From NCBI GenBank assembly GCA_964418125.1, contig CAYQKY010000002.1:62001-126000 (forward strand): DNA of 64,000 nt. The letters run 5' to 3'. Below the pieces are notes generated by a model. It saw only the letters and a list, made by a program, of their open reading frames with translations. It had not been told where the DNA came from and ran no database searches. The stretch comes from JACJXW01 sp964418125. Its GTDB lineage: Bacteria; Bacteroidota; Bacteroidia; Chitinophagales; Saprospiraceae. Positions 1 through 9,260 of the stretch are shown one piece after another. Every line of letters starts with the position of its first letter. Positions within the stretch are counted from its first letter, which is position 1. Made by a program: the position numbers and the translations under genes.

Positions 1-997
1 GCTGCAGGTTTTTCCCAAGGCGCCTGCCCTGCTGTTGCGCTACCGGCGCGAGCATGGGGTGCCCTTCCGGATATTTCTCGGACTCCATGGCCGCGACGTC
101 CCCAACGGCGAAGATATTGGAATAGGGCCCTACCTGATTGAAGGCGTTTACTTTCAGCCTGCCTTTTTTCTGCCCGGCCTTTATCATTCCCTCCGGAGTA
201 GATGGTTCCACTCCGGCGGTCCAGATCAGGTTGGCGGTGGATATGCTTTTTTCTCCGGCTTGTACTTTTTTGCCATCGTATTCATCTACCATCGTATTCA
301 GGTGGACCTCTACGCCCAGGTTCTCCAGGTGTTTACAAGCATCGGCTGAGGCTTTTTCGGACATAGCGGGCAGGAGCCGCCCCAGCCCCTCGACGAGGTA
401 GACTTTCATCAGGGAAAAGTCCAGGCTGGGATAATCTTTGGGAAGAACGAATTTTTTCATCTCTCCCAGTGCGCCGGCAAGCTCCACTCCCGTAGGCCCG
501 CCTCCTACAACCACAAAGTTGGTCCTGGCATTCCGTTCCGCCTGGCTTTCTGCAATAATGGCCTTTTCGAAAGACTTCAGAATGTGGTTGCGCATCTGTA
601 GGGCCTGGGGCACAGTTTTCAGAGGTAACAAGTGAGCGGGGGGCAGCCCGAAAAAGTTGGGCTGGCTGCCGGTAGCAATAACCAGATAGTCATAATCCAG
701 AGGGCCAATGCTGGTTTCCAGGCTTCCGGATTCAGGAACAATGCGCTTCACTTCGGCCATCCTGAAGAGAACATCGGATGTATTCTGAAAAATACGCTGC
801 AACGGATAAGCGATCGAGTTGGGTTCAAGGCCTCCGGTAGCTACCTGGTATAGAAGGGGCTGAAAGGTGAAGTGGTTGTTTTTGTCGAGTATGACTACCT
901 GGAAGGGTTTATTCTGCAGAGTTTTGGCTACCTCGAGCCCTGCAAATCCTCCTCCGATGATGACAACGCGGGGCAATGGACTGTCGGGGATTTTCAT
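1..997 (-). CDS. ndh: Type II NADH dehydrogenase (NDH-2-like FAD oxidoreductase), 3' end cut by window edge
   Basis: A flavoprotein of the pyridine nucleotide-disulphide oxidoreductase family that would pass electrons from NADH to quinone at the inner membrane face without pumping protons. The frame opens at the ATG at 997 (MKIPDSPLPRVVIIGGG) and runs off the left edge, giving about 332 residues. An N-terminal FAD-binding GGGFAGLE lies at about residues 14-21. The second dinucleotide fold, VVVGGGPTGVELAGALGE, is near residue 160. A third flavin motif, GDVAAM, is near residue 300. The C-terminal membrane-binding region is off the window. NDH-2 fits better than a disulphide reductase because no CxxxxC redox pair follows the first GxGxxG. 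There is no neighbour on the same strand within 140 bp. Confidence 0.85.
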   Translation of the reverse strand, partial: MKIPDSPLPRVVIIGGGFAGLEVAKTLQNKPFQVVILDKNNHFTFQPLLYQVATGGLEPNSIAYPLQRIFQNTSDVLFRMAEVKRIVPESGSLETSIGPLDYDYLVIATGSQPNFFGLPPAHLLPLKTVPQALQMRNHILKSFEKAIIAESQAERNARTNFVVVGGGPTGVELAGALGEMKKFVLPKDYPSLDFSLMKVYLVEGLGRLLPAMSEKASADACKHLENLGVEVHLNTMVDEYDGKKVQAGEKSISTANLIWTAGVEPSTPEGMIKAGQKKGRLKVNAFNQVGPYSNIFAVGDVAAMESEKYPEGHPMLAPVAQQQGRRLGKNLQ

Positions 998-1140
998 ATA
1001 ATCAGAGGTTGGCGTTTGTAAATTTTTATACTTCAACTGGTTATAGAACAAGGATCTTTAAACAATGTTTGAACTTTGTTTTTTGAGAAATGGTAAAGCC
1101 CTATGCCAGGGAGTGGGTTTTGTCAAAAAAGCAAATTTCA

Positions 1141-1857
1141 CTAGAGGAACAGGTTGTACTTCAAAATGCAGTAGATCGCCCTGAAACCATCCTTCCAGTT
1201 GATCTTCTTGCCCTCTGCATAGGTCCGTCCGTAGTAGGAGATGCCTACTTCGTATATCCTGATGCCGGGGATACGCGCCACCTTGGCGGTGACTTCCGGC
1301 TCGAAGCCGAAGCGCTGCTCCCGCAGGTCCAGGTTTTTGACGGCCTCGGCCCGAAAGAGCTTATAGCAGGTTTCCATGTCCGTCAGATTGAGGTTGGTGA
1401 AGGCATTGGAAAGAAAGGTGAGGAACTTGTTGCCGATGGAGTGCCAGAAAAATAGGATGCGGTGGGGTTTTCCTCCCATAAAGCGGGAACCGTAGACCAC
1501 GTCGGCCACGTCATCGAGAATGGGGCGGAGCAGGATGTTGTATTCCTGAGGGTCGTATTCCAGGTCGGCGTCCTGAATGATGATGAAATCCCCTTTGGCT
1601 TCCCGGATTCCGGTATGGAGGGCGGCGCCTTTTCCCTTGTTCACTTGGTGCTCGTAGTATTGAATGGGAAATTCCGGGTTGTTTTCTATGTAGCGCTGTA
1701 TGGCGCCCTGGGTATCGTCCTTCGAACAGTCATTGATGACGATCACTTCCTTGTCCAGCCCGCCGGCCAGTTCTACCTCCTTTATCTTATCCAGGATGAG
1801 GTGGATGGTGCGCGCTTCATTGTAGGCGGGAATAACGATAGAGAGGGTCTGGCTCAT
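1141..1857 (-). CDS. Family 2 glycosyltransferase, DPM1/polyprenol-phosphate mannosyltransferase type
   Basis: A cytosolic GT-A fold transferase that probably moves a sugar from a nucleotide donor to a polyprenyl phosphate. The start chosen is ATG 1857 (MSQTLSIVIPAYNE); an in-frame ATG at 1887 would add ten residues not typical of the family. Motifs visible are the N-terminal IVIPAYNE, INDCSKDDT near residues 41-49, and the metal-binding DADLEYDP at 96-103. The 238-residue length and lack of C-terminal membrane helices match the soluble DPM1 subgroup. The gene follows a GT-C-like membrane protein 66 bp upstream on the same strand, and such a partner could use the lipid-linked sugar made here; that pairing is inferred. 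Confidence 0.85.
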   Translation of the reverse strand: MSQTLSIVIPAYNEARTIHLILDKIKEVELAGGLDKEVIVINDCSKDDTQGAIQRYIENNPEFPIQYYEHQVNKGKGAALHTGIREAKGDFIIIQDADLEYDPQEYNILLRPILDDVADVVYGSRFMGGKPHRILFFWHSIGNKFLTFLSNAFTNLNLTDMETCYKLFRAEAVKNLDLREQRFGFEPEVTAKVARIPGIRIYEVGISYYGRTYAEGKKINWKDGFRAIYCILKYNLFL

Positions 1858-1923
1858 TTTTGCTGCATTATGTGATAGAACGGGCAAAATTAGGTAAGTA
1901 AAGGGATAAAAGGAAATTACAAT

Positions 1924-3339
1924 TTATTGCGCCTCTTTCTTGTCGGCTGGCAGTTTCATGATGCAATAACCATCATAACTTTTTTCCAGGATGTAATCGG
2001 GGTGCAGTTTTGCCGTGTCTCCGGCGAACAGGTAGTAATAGTCGTAGTATTTGGTGTCCGGCACTTCATAATCCAGGTTTGGCCCGATGATATTGGTGTA
2101 GCCTCCGGCCTGCTTGTAGTACGTCAGGGTAGGGGTGAACAGCCAGTATGACCCCAGGCGGATGGTACTGTCCCTGGGTTGTTGGGCGGAAATGTACTCG
2201 AATGCATCTTCAGTGAAGTGGTCGTACCACCATTCCTGAACTGTTTTTACATTGGCTCTTGCCAGGAAGTGAAGGGCGAGAGGAAGCAGGAGGGCCAGTT
2301 TCAACCAATCGGCGCTGCCCCTGAAGAGGAAAAAGATAACCAGGGCCGTCAGCGGGAAATACATCAGAGCGGTTCGGTGAAACAGATACAGAGTACCCAG
2401 GAGTTCGTGCTGAAGATAATGGCCCAAAGCCAGCAGCAACAGCATGCAGGTAATCAGAACCGCGGTATCGGCCTTCCTGCGCCGGGCGCCTTCCATCAGG
2501 TTGCGGCTGATGGCCAGGAGGAGAAGGATAAAGATAGGCGCCAGGAACAGGGTATAAGAGTTGTCCCCAAAGTAGTTCTGCCCACCCAGAAAGTTTTGAA
2601 TGAGGGTGGTATAAGTATCGGGCAGCAGCCCCTTTGTTCCGCCAAAATACAATTCCTTTTCCCGGATGAGAGCCTGCACCGGTACAAATACCAGGGCAGC
2701 CAGCCCAAGTCCAAAGAGAAGCATCATTCCATTAGCTTTTAGCCATAGCCGCCGGCTGGCCTCCTCCCGCGGCAGCAACAATCGAAGGTTAATTGCCAGG
2801 ATCAGTGCCAGAAACCAGGTGAGCATGGCGAGATTGCTGTAACAGGACAGCACAGCCAGGGCCATGCTCCACGCCAGTGGGCGAAGCCGCCGCCCTTCCT
2901 GAAAGCGGTGCAAAAAGTAGAGGCTGCCCACCATGAAGCCCAGGCTCAGCCCATACCCCCGTGCCAGGGAGAAGAATTCCAGCAAATAGGGGTTGAGTAC
3001 CAGCAGGGCAAAGGCCAACAATTGTTCCCACCAGCCGGAAGCAATAGCCTGCACCAGGCGGTAGGAGAAATAGAGGAAAAGGCCCCCCGCCAGCAGGTTG
3101 GGCAGGCGGATGAGAAATTTGTTGTTCCCGAACAGGGAAAAGAATTGAATGAGCAGCGTATTGAGGATGTGGTTGTTGGCCCTCGGCGGGGCATTGGTGA
3201 CGACCGCCAGGAAAGGGCGGGGGGCAAACTCCAGTACCGTCGCACTCTCGTCGTGGGTCATCGACAGGCCCAGTGCCCGCGCCAGGCAGTACAGAAAAAC
3301 CAGAAGGCAGAGGAGGATGAAGGTGTATTTTTTTGCCAT
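1924..3339 (-). CDS. Polytopic membrane protein resembling GT-C (PMT/ArnT-type) glycosyltransferases
   Basis: 471 residues with about ten hydrophobic segments. The first is a signal-like helix (ILLCLLVFLYCLARALGL), followed by a periplasmic loop with THDES, the position where GT-C enzymes carry a catalytic acidic residue. A run of aromatic and charged loop residues fills the C-terminal 100 positions, as in soluble C-terminal domains of PMT_2 proteins. The likely job is transfer of sugar from a polyprenyl-phosphate donor to an envelope acceptor. It lies between the secreted PKD protein (19 bp upstream) and the GT2 gene, so co-transcription is likely. A non-enzymatic membrane protein cannot be excluded. 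Confidence 0.65.
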   Translation of the reverse strand: MAKKYTFILLCLLVFLYCLARALGLSMTHDESATVLEFAPRPFLAVVTNAPPRANNHILNTLLIQFFSLFGNNKFLIRLPNLLAGGLFLYFSYRLVQAIASGWWEQLLAFALLVLNPYLLEFFSLARGYGLSLGFMVGSLYFLHRFQEGRRLRPLAWSMALAVLSCYSNLAMLTWFLALILAINLRLLLPREEASRRLWLKANGMMLLFGLGLAALVFVPVQALIREKELYFGGTKGLLPDTYTTLIQNFLGGQNYFGDNSYTLFLAPIFILLLLAISRNLMEGARRRKADTAVLITCMLLLLALGHYLQHELLGTLYLFHRTALMYFPLTALVIFFLFRGSADWLKLALLLPLALHFLARANVKTVQEWWYDHFTEDAFEYISAQQPRDSTIRLGSYWLFTPTLTYYKQAGGYTNIIGPNLDYEVPDTKYYDYYYLFAGDTAKLHPDYILEKSYDGYCIMKLPADKKEAQ

Positions 3340-3358
3340 TATCTGCGCTCCTGTATTC

Positions 3359-6082
3359 TTACCTGGTGATCAACAGCTTCCCCACTTTTTCCTGCTCTCC
3401 ATTCACCACCCGGTAATGATAGGCTCCGTTCGGCAAAGCCTGGGTGAGCACTTTTTTACTGAAGGGTTCTCCCGGCTCGGCTTCCCAGGTGCTCTGGTAG
3501 AGGCGAAGGCCGGCGCTGCTGAACAGTTCCAGGTGAACGCTGCCGGCCTGGGCTTCTGCGAGTGCGATCCGGAAGGACCCCCGGGCAGGGTTGGGATAAA
3601 CCTGAATGAAACCGGATTTTGGGTATACCACATTTGCCAGGTTGGAGAACTGGTAGGCGCCATCCTCTCTGACTGCTTTGATACGATAGATGTTTTGCCC
3701 CCGGTGGGGAGCCTGGTCGGCAAACTGATACGTATTTGGCCCCGCGCCGGCGCCTGCCCCGATGATGTCCAGGACCTGGAAATTATAGAAATCCTTACTG
3801 CGCTGAATTTCGAAATGGGAGACGCTGTCTTCCAGGTTTGCCGTCCATTCCAGGTTGACCTGCCCGGATGCCGCCTCGCCTTCCAGTTCCGTCCATTCCA
3901 GGAATGGCCCTCCACAGTTGGGGTAAATGCTCTGGCTGTGTGTGGTGGAGAGGCCCTCCGGATCGGTCACGGTCAGTTCTATGCGGTACCAGTATTCTTC
4001 TCCGTCACAACCCAGGGGGCTGATGAGAGCAAATGATTCATGCTCGAAGTCTACGGGGTCGGGGTGGAAGTGGGCGTTGTGGTGCACATAGGTGCGCCAT
4101 TCATAAGTGAGCTCCTCGTCACTGTGTTCCTGGTCCATGACATCGGCGGTGAGCCGAAGCAGGGTAGTGCCTTGATCCATGGGGTAGCGGTCGCCGTCGC
4201 GGAAGCTGGTGATCTGCACTTCCGGGGGACTGTTGTTCAGGGAAATGATGGCCTCGGCGGTAGAGCTGGCGCCCAGGCTGTCGGTCACGGTCAGCTTGGC
4301 GAGGAAGCTCTGCGGGCCGTTTCCGATGCTGGTATAGGTGTGGCCGGGAGTGTGCTCTTCGCTGGTTTGCCCGTCGCCGAAATCCCAGTGATAACTCGTA
4401 ATGGGGAGGTTGGAATCAAAAGATTCCGTTCCGTCAAACTGCACCTCCAGCGGGCTAGGGCCGTAGTACTGGTCGGCCCGGATAATGGCCACCGGAGCGG
4501 GGTTTCCACCGAAACTTATCCGCCGGACCTCCCCCTGCAGGTTGACGTAATAGATCTTGCCGTTCACCGGGTTGAGGGCCATGTGTATGATGTCGCGGGC
4601 GTAGCGGTGGAAGGGCTCCACTCTAAGCAGTTCGTTGTCTTCGGTAAATTCCATGACCTGTATCCAGCTACTGAAATCCACGGAAAGGAATTTCCCGCGG
4701 TAGGCCTCCGGAAAGTGGGTTCCGGTATAGAACAACCCGCCCAGGCTGGAGTAACCGTCAAAATGCTCTCCTTCAATTCCCGCCTCGGGCGTGCCGATCT
4801 CGGCCCCGTTGATCTCGCCCCGGTCATTGAAAAAGGGAGCGATAGCGCGGGTGGGCGGGTTCCATCGGGCGTTGCTCCACAAAATTTCGGGCGGGTAGGC
4901 TACGGTGTACTCCTCAACCGCCACATTGGGGTTGCATGGATTGGCGGGAGCGCTGCCTCCTGCCGTGTTCAGCATGGTGAAGATGTCCTTGAAGGTATAG
5001 AATTCCTGATCACAGCCGCTGCCAAACAGAGGGTTGGGCGCCATCTGGTTGGCCGGAGCGTCCAGGACGTAAAAGGGGTAGTTGGCCCCGAGGCCCTCCA
5101 GGACCGGCCAGCCGAAGTTCTGCCCGCCGAATTCGACGATGTCCAGTTCCTCCCAGCTGCCGTTGCCTACGTCGCCTACATAAAGAACGCCGGGGCGCCC
5201 GTCCTCGGGAAAATGGCTCCCGGAATTGGGGCGTACCGAGAACCGGTAGGGGTTGCGAAAGCCGAACGCCCAGGCCCGGGACCGGGGCGAACGGGGAGCT
5301 TCCGGGTCGTAGAACGGATTGCTGGGCAGGCCGTCTCCGGTTTCCGGGTCGATGCGGAGTATCTTCCCGTTGTAGTTGCCGAGATACTGGGCGCGGTAGG
5401 AGCCCACGTCCTGATCCGGAGTGATGATGCCGCGTTCCAGAGCGGCGCTAACCATTGTGCCCAGGCTGTCGCCGCCCATATCGCCCCCGGCATTGCTGGT
5501 AGCATCCCCACAGGAAATGAGCAGGGTGCCGTCCGTTCCTATTTCCAGAGCGCCCAGCCCGTGAAATTCATAGAGCAGAGGGATGCCGTTGTCGATCGTT
5601 TCTCCCAGTAATACCTTACGGCTGTTGGGCAGGGCTTTGGAAAAATTGCTCAGCGGGTCGGCCTTATAACGGGTGACCCGGCCGATGGTAGCCTGGTTCA
5701 ACGAAGAGGAATCGGGATGATATGCCGCCGTTCCATAGTGGTCATAGTAATGGAGGTCGAGGGCGTAAAGGAGATAAAAATAACCGTTCACCAGAAATTC
5801 CGGGTCGAGGGCGAAGCCCATCAGCCCGTGGTCTTTCCAGTTGGCCACCTCCTCGGAAATGTCGATCAGCGGCTCCTGGAACAGCGTCCCGGTAGAATCG
5901 GCGATATAAACTACTCCCGATTTTTCCCAGACGAACATCCGGCCATTCTGGTCAAAAGTGATGCCGGTAGGAAATTCGAGGGGCCCCAGAAATTTTTCAT
6001 CGTAAAATTCATCCGGCAGGTTCTGGGCGCTCAATCCGGAAAGTAAACTGATGATCAATACGGTAAGTACTGGTCGCACCAT
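3359..6082 (-). CDS. Secreted PQQ-dependent sugar dehydrogenase-like propeller with PKD and T9SS sorting domain
   Basis: 907 residues. The signal peptide (MVRPVLTVLIISLLSGLSAQ) is followed by a glucose/sorbosone-dehydrogenase-like six-bladed propeller at about 20-510, seen from LEFPTGITFDQNGRMFVWEK, repeated asp/gly-rich blades and AFGFRNPYR. A PKD domain at about 530-615 has the usual WDFGDG core. An Ig-like stretch follows, and the C-terminal 70 residues (VYPNPARGSF to KLLITR) are a type A T9SS sorting signal. The protein should be exported and anchored on or released from the cell surface. PQQ binding and the sugar substrate are family inference. It is the first gene of the likely three-gene minus-strand run to 1141. 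Confidence 0.85.
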   Translation of the reverse strand: MVRPVLTVLIISLLSGLSAQNLPDEFYDEKFLGPLEFPTGITFDQNGRMFVWEKSGVVYIADSTGTLFQEPLIDISEEVANWKDHGLMGFALDPEFLVNGYFYLLYALDLHYYDHYGTAAYHPDSSSLNQATIGRVTRYKADPLSNFSKALPNSRKVLLGETIDNGIPLLYEFHGLGALEIGTDGTLLISCGDATSNAGGDMGGDSLGTMVSAALERGIITPDQDVGSYRAQYLGNYNGKILRIDPETGDGLPSNPFYDPEAPRSPRSRAWAFGFRNPYRFSVRPNSGSHFPEDGRPGVLYVGDVGNGSWEELDIVEFGGQNFGWPVLEGLGANYPFYVLDAPANQMAPNPLFGSGCDQEFYTFKDIFTMLNTAGGSAPANPCNPNVAVEEYTVAYPPEILWSNARWNPPTRAIAPFFNDRGEINGAEIGTPEAGIEGEHFDGYSSLGGLFYTGTHFPEAYRGKFLSVDFSSWIQVMEFTEDNELLRVEPFHRYARDIIHMALNPVNGKIYYVNLQGEVRRISFGGNPAPVAIIRADQYYGPSPLEVQFDGTESFDSNLPITSYHWDFGDGQTSEEHTPGHTYTSIGNGPQSFLAKLTVTDSLGASSTAEAIISLNNSPPEVQITSFRDGDRYPMDQGTTLLRLTADVMDQEHSDEELTYEWRTYVHHNAHFHPDPVDFEHESFALISPLGCDGEEYWYRIELTVTDPEGLSTTHSQSIYPNCGGPFLEWTELEGEAASGQVNLEWTANLEDSVSHFEIQRSKDFYNFQVLDIIGAGAGAGPNTYQFADQAPHRGQNIYRIKAVREDGAYQFSNLANVVYPKSGFIQVYPNPARGSFRIALAEAQAGSVHLELFSSAGLRLYQSTWEAEPGEPFSKKVLTQALPNGAYHYRVVNGEQEKVGKLLITR

Positions 6083-6141
6083 GGTAACAACGCTTTATAG
6101 TTTTTAAGTCAGGGTGTTATTGCGCTAGGACTTTTACGCTT

Positions 6142-9100
6142 TCATTCCACTACTTCCTCTCCCAACTGCAGCATACTTCCTTGGGAGATGGCATGCAGGC
6201 GTTTGATATTTTCTGCAGTATAGGATTCCACAACTATCTTTCCGCCGCCAAATTCAGGTTTCTTCTGGTAGGCGACAAAACCCTGCCGGCAATCTTCCAG
6301 GGCCAGCCCCCGAATGAAGAGCAGAGAAAGGTCTTTGCTGGCCACCGCAATATTGGCATTCCGGATGGTGGTATGGAAAAGGGTAACGTCGCTTTCTTCG
6401 CCGACGCTTACGCCCTTGTCTTCGTTTTGCTCAAGATAGCAATTTTCTACATGTACGATGCTTCCCGAAAAGTCCATCCCGTCGTTACCGGTGCGCTCGA
6501 ACCGGCAATCCTTAATGGCGCCTTTGCAGAAATCTGAGTCGAAAGCGTCAAACGGAGTGTCGGCGAAGAGGCAGTGGCTGAGTTCGAATTCCGAGCGGAT
6601 GATGTTCAGCCCGTCCTCGCAGCGGTTGTTGCGGAACACACAGCGGTAGAACTGCACATCGGCCTCGTAGAAGGTGACGGCGCCCGTGAGTTCCCAGTTG
6701 CCCTCTTTCAGGGTATTCAACCCTTCGAATAGGACGTGTTTCATCACGGAGGCCTCCCCGGTTTGCATAACGGTGAAGCCGTTGAAGCTGCTGCCGGAGG
6801 AGTATATCTTCACGGGTTCTTCTTCCGTTCCGAAGGCAAACACCGGCGAGAAGGAAATGAAGTGGGCGCCGGAGGAAAGGTTGAGCCTGGCGCCAGGTTC
6901 CAGCAATACCTCATATCCGGAAGGGAGGACGATATCTTCGGTAATCTCGTGGTCACCTGCCGGGAAAGCGATCCGGTTGCCTTTCACCCGGTAGGGGCCG
7001 GCGGTTACCAGCTTGGCCTTTTGCCTCAGGGCCTGAGCATCGGTCAGCCCCCGGGCGGGCTCCCGATTGGTTATAGGGCTGCTGAACAGGCTGTCGGTTC
7101 CCGGGACGCGGTAAAATACATAGCGGGCGCCGGCGTTTACCTCCAGTTCGTAGTACCGGGGCGGCGCCTGCTCACCCAGAGCTTTCTGGTACAGGAAGCG
7201 GGACTGTCCGTCGTGGCGCATCATTTTATCGCGCTGCAGGCGGAGCCAGTATTCGCGGGGCATCTGCGCCGGAAGGAGGAGCGCGCTGTCCAGCGGGTAA
7301 TCCATCGACTGCCTGCCCAGGCCGCATCCCTCGGCCAACAGGGGCAGGTTATGGCGGTTTTCCAGTTGCAGCCGCCGCTTTCCCCCCTCGGGCGGCAGGC
7401 TGTACGCCTGAAGGCTGAAGTTGTCGAAGGGCAGGATCAGGGAATGAACATACAAGGCCTGGCTGAGGATATCCTCCATCCGGGGCTGGTATTCGGGAAA
7501 TTCCATTTGCAGCAGGCCGAGCCGGGCGCTCCAGGCGGGGAAGAGGCTGTCGAGCAGAGGCGAAATGTACTCCCGGCTGCTCATCCTGTAGAGCTCCCGG
7601 ATGTAGGCGTCGGCAAAACCGGGGTCCATGAACAGGGCGGCGAAAATGCTTCCCGAAGCCGCTGATTGCGGGTTGAGAGCGCCATGGCCCAGGATGGTAT
7701 ACTGCTCCTGCGGGCGGTCGCCGAAACCGTCGAAGCCGAAGGGTTCGAGTTTGCCGGTAACCGGGTTGTAGTAGAAACGCTGGTTGTGCCAGGCGATGCC
7801 GTGATAGGCGTTGAGCAGGTCGCAGACGGCATAGTAGCGGGCCAGGCGGAGAATGTCAAAAGCCTGTGCGGGCTCGATCTGCCGGTTGCGGAACTGCTGC
7901 ATGAGGGTAATGCCTTCCCGGTAGGCGCCGTACAGAGGCGTGCCGGGCAGATAGTCGTTTTCTCCGAAAGCCTCGATGGGGGCGCCCTGCCAGTCGAGCG
8001 CGGCGTGCTCGGCATTGTGGTGGACGAAGCCGTGGTGGGCAAGCTGGCGCCCGATGGCCTTCCAGTGCCCGTCTTCCGAGAACTTCAGAATGGGGCCTTC
8101 CCGCCGTTGGCGGAATTCCACCACCTGCTTTTCGAAGTGCTCTTCGTAGGCGTAAATGCCGAGGGACCGGCCGTTGAGGCGCAGTTCTACAAAATCGTAG
8201 CGGGTGGTCAGCACGTCTTCCTTTTCCCAGATCTGGTGGAGCAGCCATTCGTGGAGGAAATAACGCGCCATGGGGGTGTGCAGGGAAAAGGCGCGCATGC
8301 GGCGCCAGGCGTGAGTGCCTTTCATTTTTACGCGGAAGGACCATTTGTCGCCCTGCAGGTGGTCGAGCCAGTCGCCCTTGAGCCGGATGTCCACCGGCAA
8401 GGGCCCGGTTGAGTCGCTTTCCAGTACCGCTTCCACCCAGTCGTTGGCGTTCGTCTCCAGGATCCCTGCTTTGAGGGCTTCCTCCCGTTTGCGTTGCAGG
8501 ATATCCATGGCCTCCGGCTTGAGGGTGAGGTTCAGCACTTCCGGTTGGAACCCTTCCGCAGGGGCGGCGATCTGTTCGATGAGGAAATCGTCGAAATAAG
8601 CTTCTGTGCTGCCGCCTCCGTAAACGTACACCCGTACCCGTTCCACCTTTTTGCCGTAGGGAATGGAAAAGCGGATCTCCAGCTTTTCCCAGCCGTTGCC
8701 GCCCTGTTCCGAAGCGATATTTTCCTGTTTGTATTCCGTGCTTTCTCCTTCGAACTGTACTGCCAGGACGCCGGCGTTGTACGGGTTCTTCAACCGCCAT
8801 ACCGATGCCCGGTAAGCAGTGCCGGGAGGAGGCGCCTCCATCCAGAAGCCAAAGCCGAACTCCGTCTCTCCACTGGCCGGTAGAAAGCAGGAGTAGCTGC
8901 CCGTGCGGGCATGGGCGTCGCTCCTCAGGCTGCTGTAGCCGAACTCATGGCCCTGGTTGACGAGCTTGCCGCCCCGCGTTTGCTCCGCCCCGCAGTAGAC
9001 GGCCCCTTCCGGAAGCTCCCGGTAGGCGTACTGAGCCGGTCGCAGGGCAAAGCCCAGCAAAAATACCAGTGTCAGCCCCAGTATGGAGAGGATAATTCCG

Positions 9101-9144
9101 GCGGCTCTCCTCCGCCCCCGCCTTGTCCGGTCGGCTATGATCAT
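6142..9144 (-). CDS. CotH-kinase-like protein fused to a right-handed parallel beta-helix
   Basis: 1000 residues from ATG 9144 (MIIADRTRRG); an upstream in-frame ATG at 9228 would read through intergenic repeat sequence, so it was not used. One transmembrane helix at about 16-38 anchors the protein with its bulk outside. A beta-sandwich stretch comes next, then a CotH protein-kinase-like domain at about 200-530 (LNLTLKPEAMDIL, VDIRLKGDWLDHL, FSLHTPMARYFLHEWL, YAYEEHFEKQVVEF, FGFDGFGD). The C-terminal 280 residues are short beta-helix repeats with runs such as HCLFADTPFDAFDSDFCKG and NCYLEQNEDKGVSV. CotH proteins phosphorylate coat or surface proteins in other bacteria; the target here is unknown. 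DUF4956 lies 116 bp upstream on the same strand, a known pairing. Confidence 0.85.
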   Translation of the reverse strand: MIIADRTRRGRRRAAGIILSILGLTLVFLLGFALRPAQYAYRELPEGAVYCGAEQTRGGKLVNQGHEFGYSSLRSDAHARTGSYSCFLPASGETEFGFGFWMEAPPPGTAYRASVWRLKNPYNAGVLAVQFEGESTEYKQENIASEQGGNGWEKLEIRFSIPYGKKVERVRVYVYGGGSTEAYFDDFLIEQIAAPAEGFQPEVLNLTLKPEAMDILQRKREEALKAGILETNANDWVEAVLESDSTGPLPVDIRLKGDWLDHLQGDKWSFRVKMKGTHAWRRMRAFSLHTPMARYFLHEWLLHQIWEKEDVLTTRYDFVELRLNGRSLGIYAYEEHFEKQVVEFRQRREGPILKFSEDGHWKAIGRQLAHHGFVHHNAEHAALDWQGAPIEAFGENDYLPGTPLYGAYREGITLMQQFRNRQIEPAQAFDILRLARYYAVCDLLNAYHGIAWHNQRFYYNPVTGKLEPFGFDGFGDRPQEQYTILGHGALNPQSAASGSIFAALFMDPGFADAYIRELYRMSSREYISPLLDSLFPAWSARLGLLQMEFPEYQPRMEDILSQALYVHSLILPFDNFSLQAYSLPPEGGKRRLQLENRHNLPLLAEGCGLGRQSMDYPLDSALLLPAQMPREYWLRLQRDKMMRHDGQSRFLYQKALGEQAPPRYYELEVNAGARYVFYRVPGTDSLFSSPITNREPARGLTDAQALRQKAKLVTAGPYRVKGNRIAFPAGDHEITEDIVLPSGYEVLLEPGARLNLSSGAHFISFSPVFAFGTEEEPVKIYSSGSSFNGFTVMQTGEASVMKHVLFEGLNTLKEGNWELTGAVTFYEADVQFYRCVFRNNRCEDGLNIIRSEFELSHCLFADTPFDAFDSDFCKGAIKDCRFERTGNDGMDFSGSIVHVENCYLEQNEDKGVSVGEESDVTLFHTTIRNANIAVASKDLSLLFIRGLALEDCRQGFVAYQKKPEFGGGKIVVESYTAENIKRLHAISQGSMLQLGEEVVE

Positions 9145-9158
9145 GCGTTTAGAACCAG

Positions 9159-9260
9159 TTTTTGATTTTTGATTTTTGATGTGTCCCGGTAGAGCCGCTG
9201 GCTTATGCCCCTGCTTTGCCCACATCAAAAATCAACCATCGCAAATCAACCATCACAAAT
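9159..9260. repeat. Structured intergenic repeat, family 1 copy A
   Basis: Two arms of short repeated words flank a unique centre. The left arm (9159-9183) is built of tandem TTTTTGAT units ending in GTG. The right arm (9221-9260) reads CACATCAAAAATCAACCATC and then repeats the AAATCAACCATC word. The centre is 9184-9220. The arms are inverted with respect to each other, so the locus can fold as a long hairpin. A second copy lies at 9992-10112, and its centre shares ordered words with this one in opposite orientation. The right arm runs into the stop codon of the DUF4956 gene. Confidence 0.6.

Noticed and set aside
4040..5611. Long plus-strand open frame (523 codons)
   Set aside because: It is the shadow of the GC-rich minus-strand PQQ-dehydrogenase-like gene; the residues (Val/Gly/Ala-rich, no motifs) match no protein, while the minus frame has clear domains.
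7666..8412. Plus-strand frame of 248 codons
   Set aside because: Shadow of the CotH gene; high-GC third positions on the other strand create the open frame.
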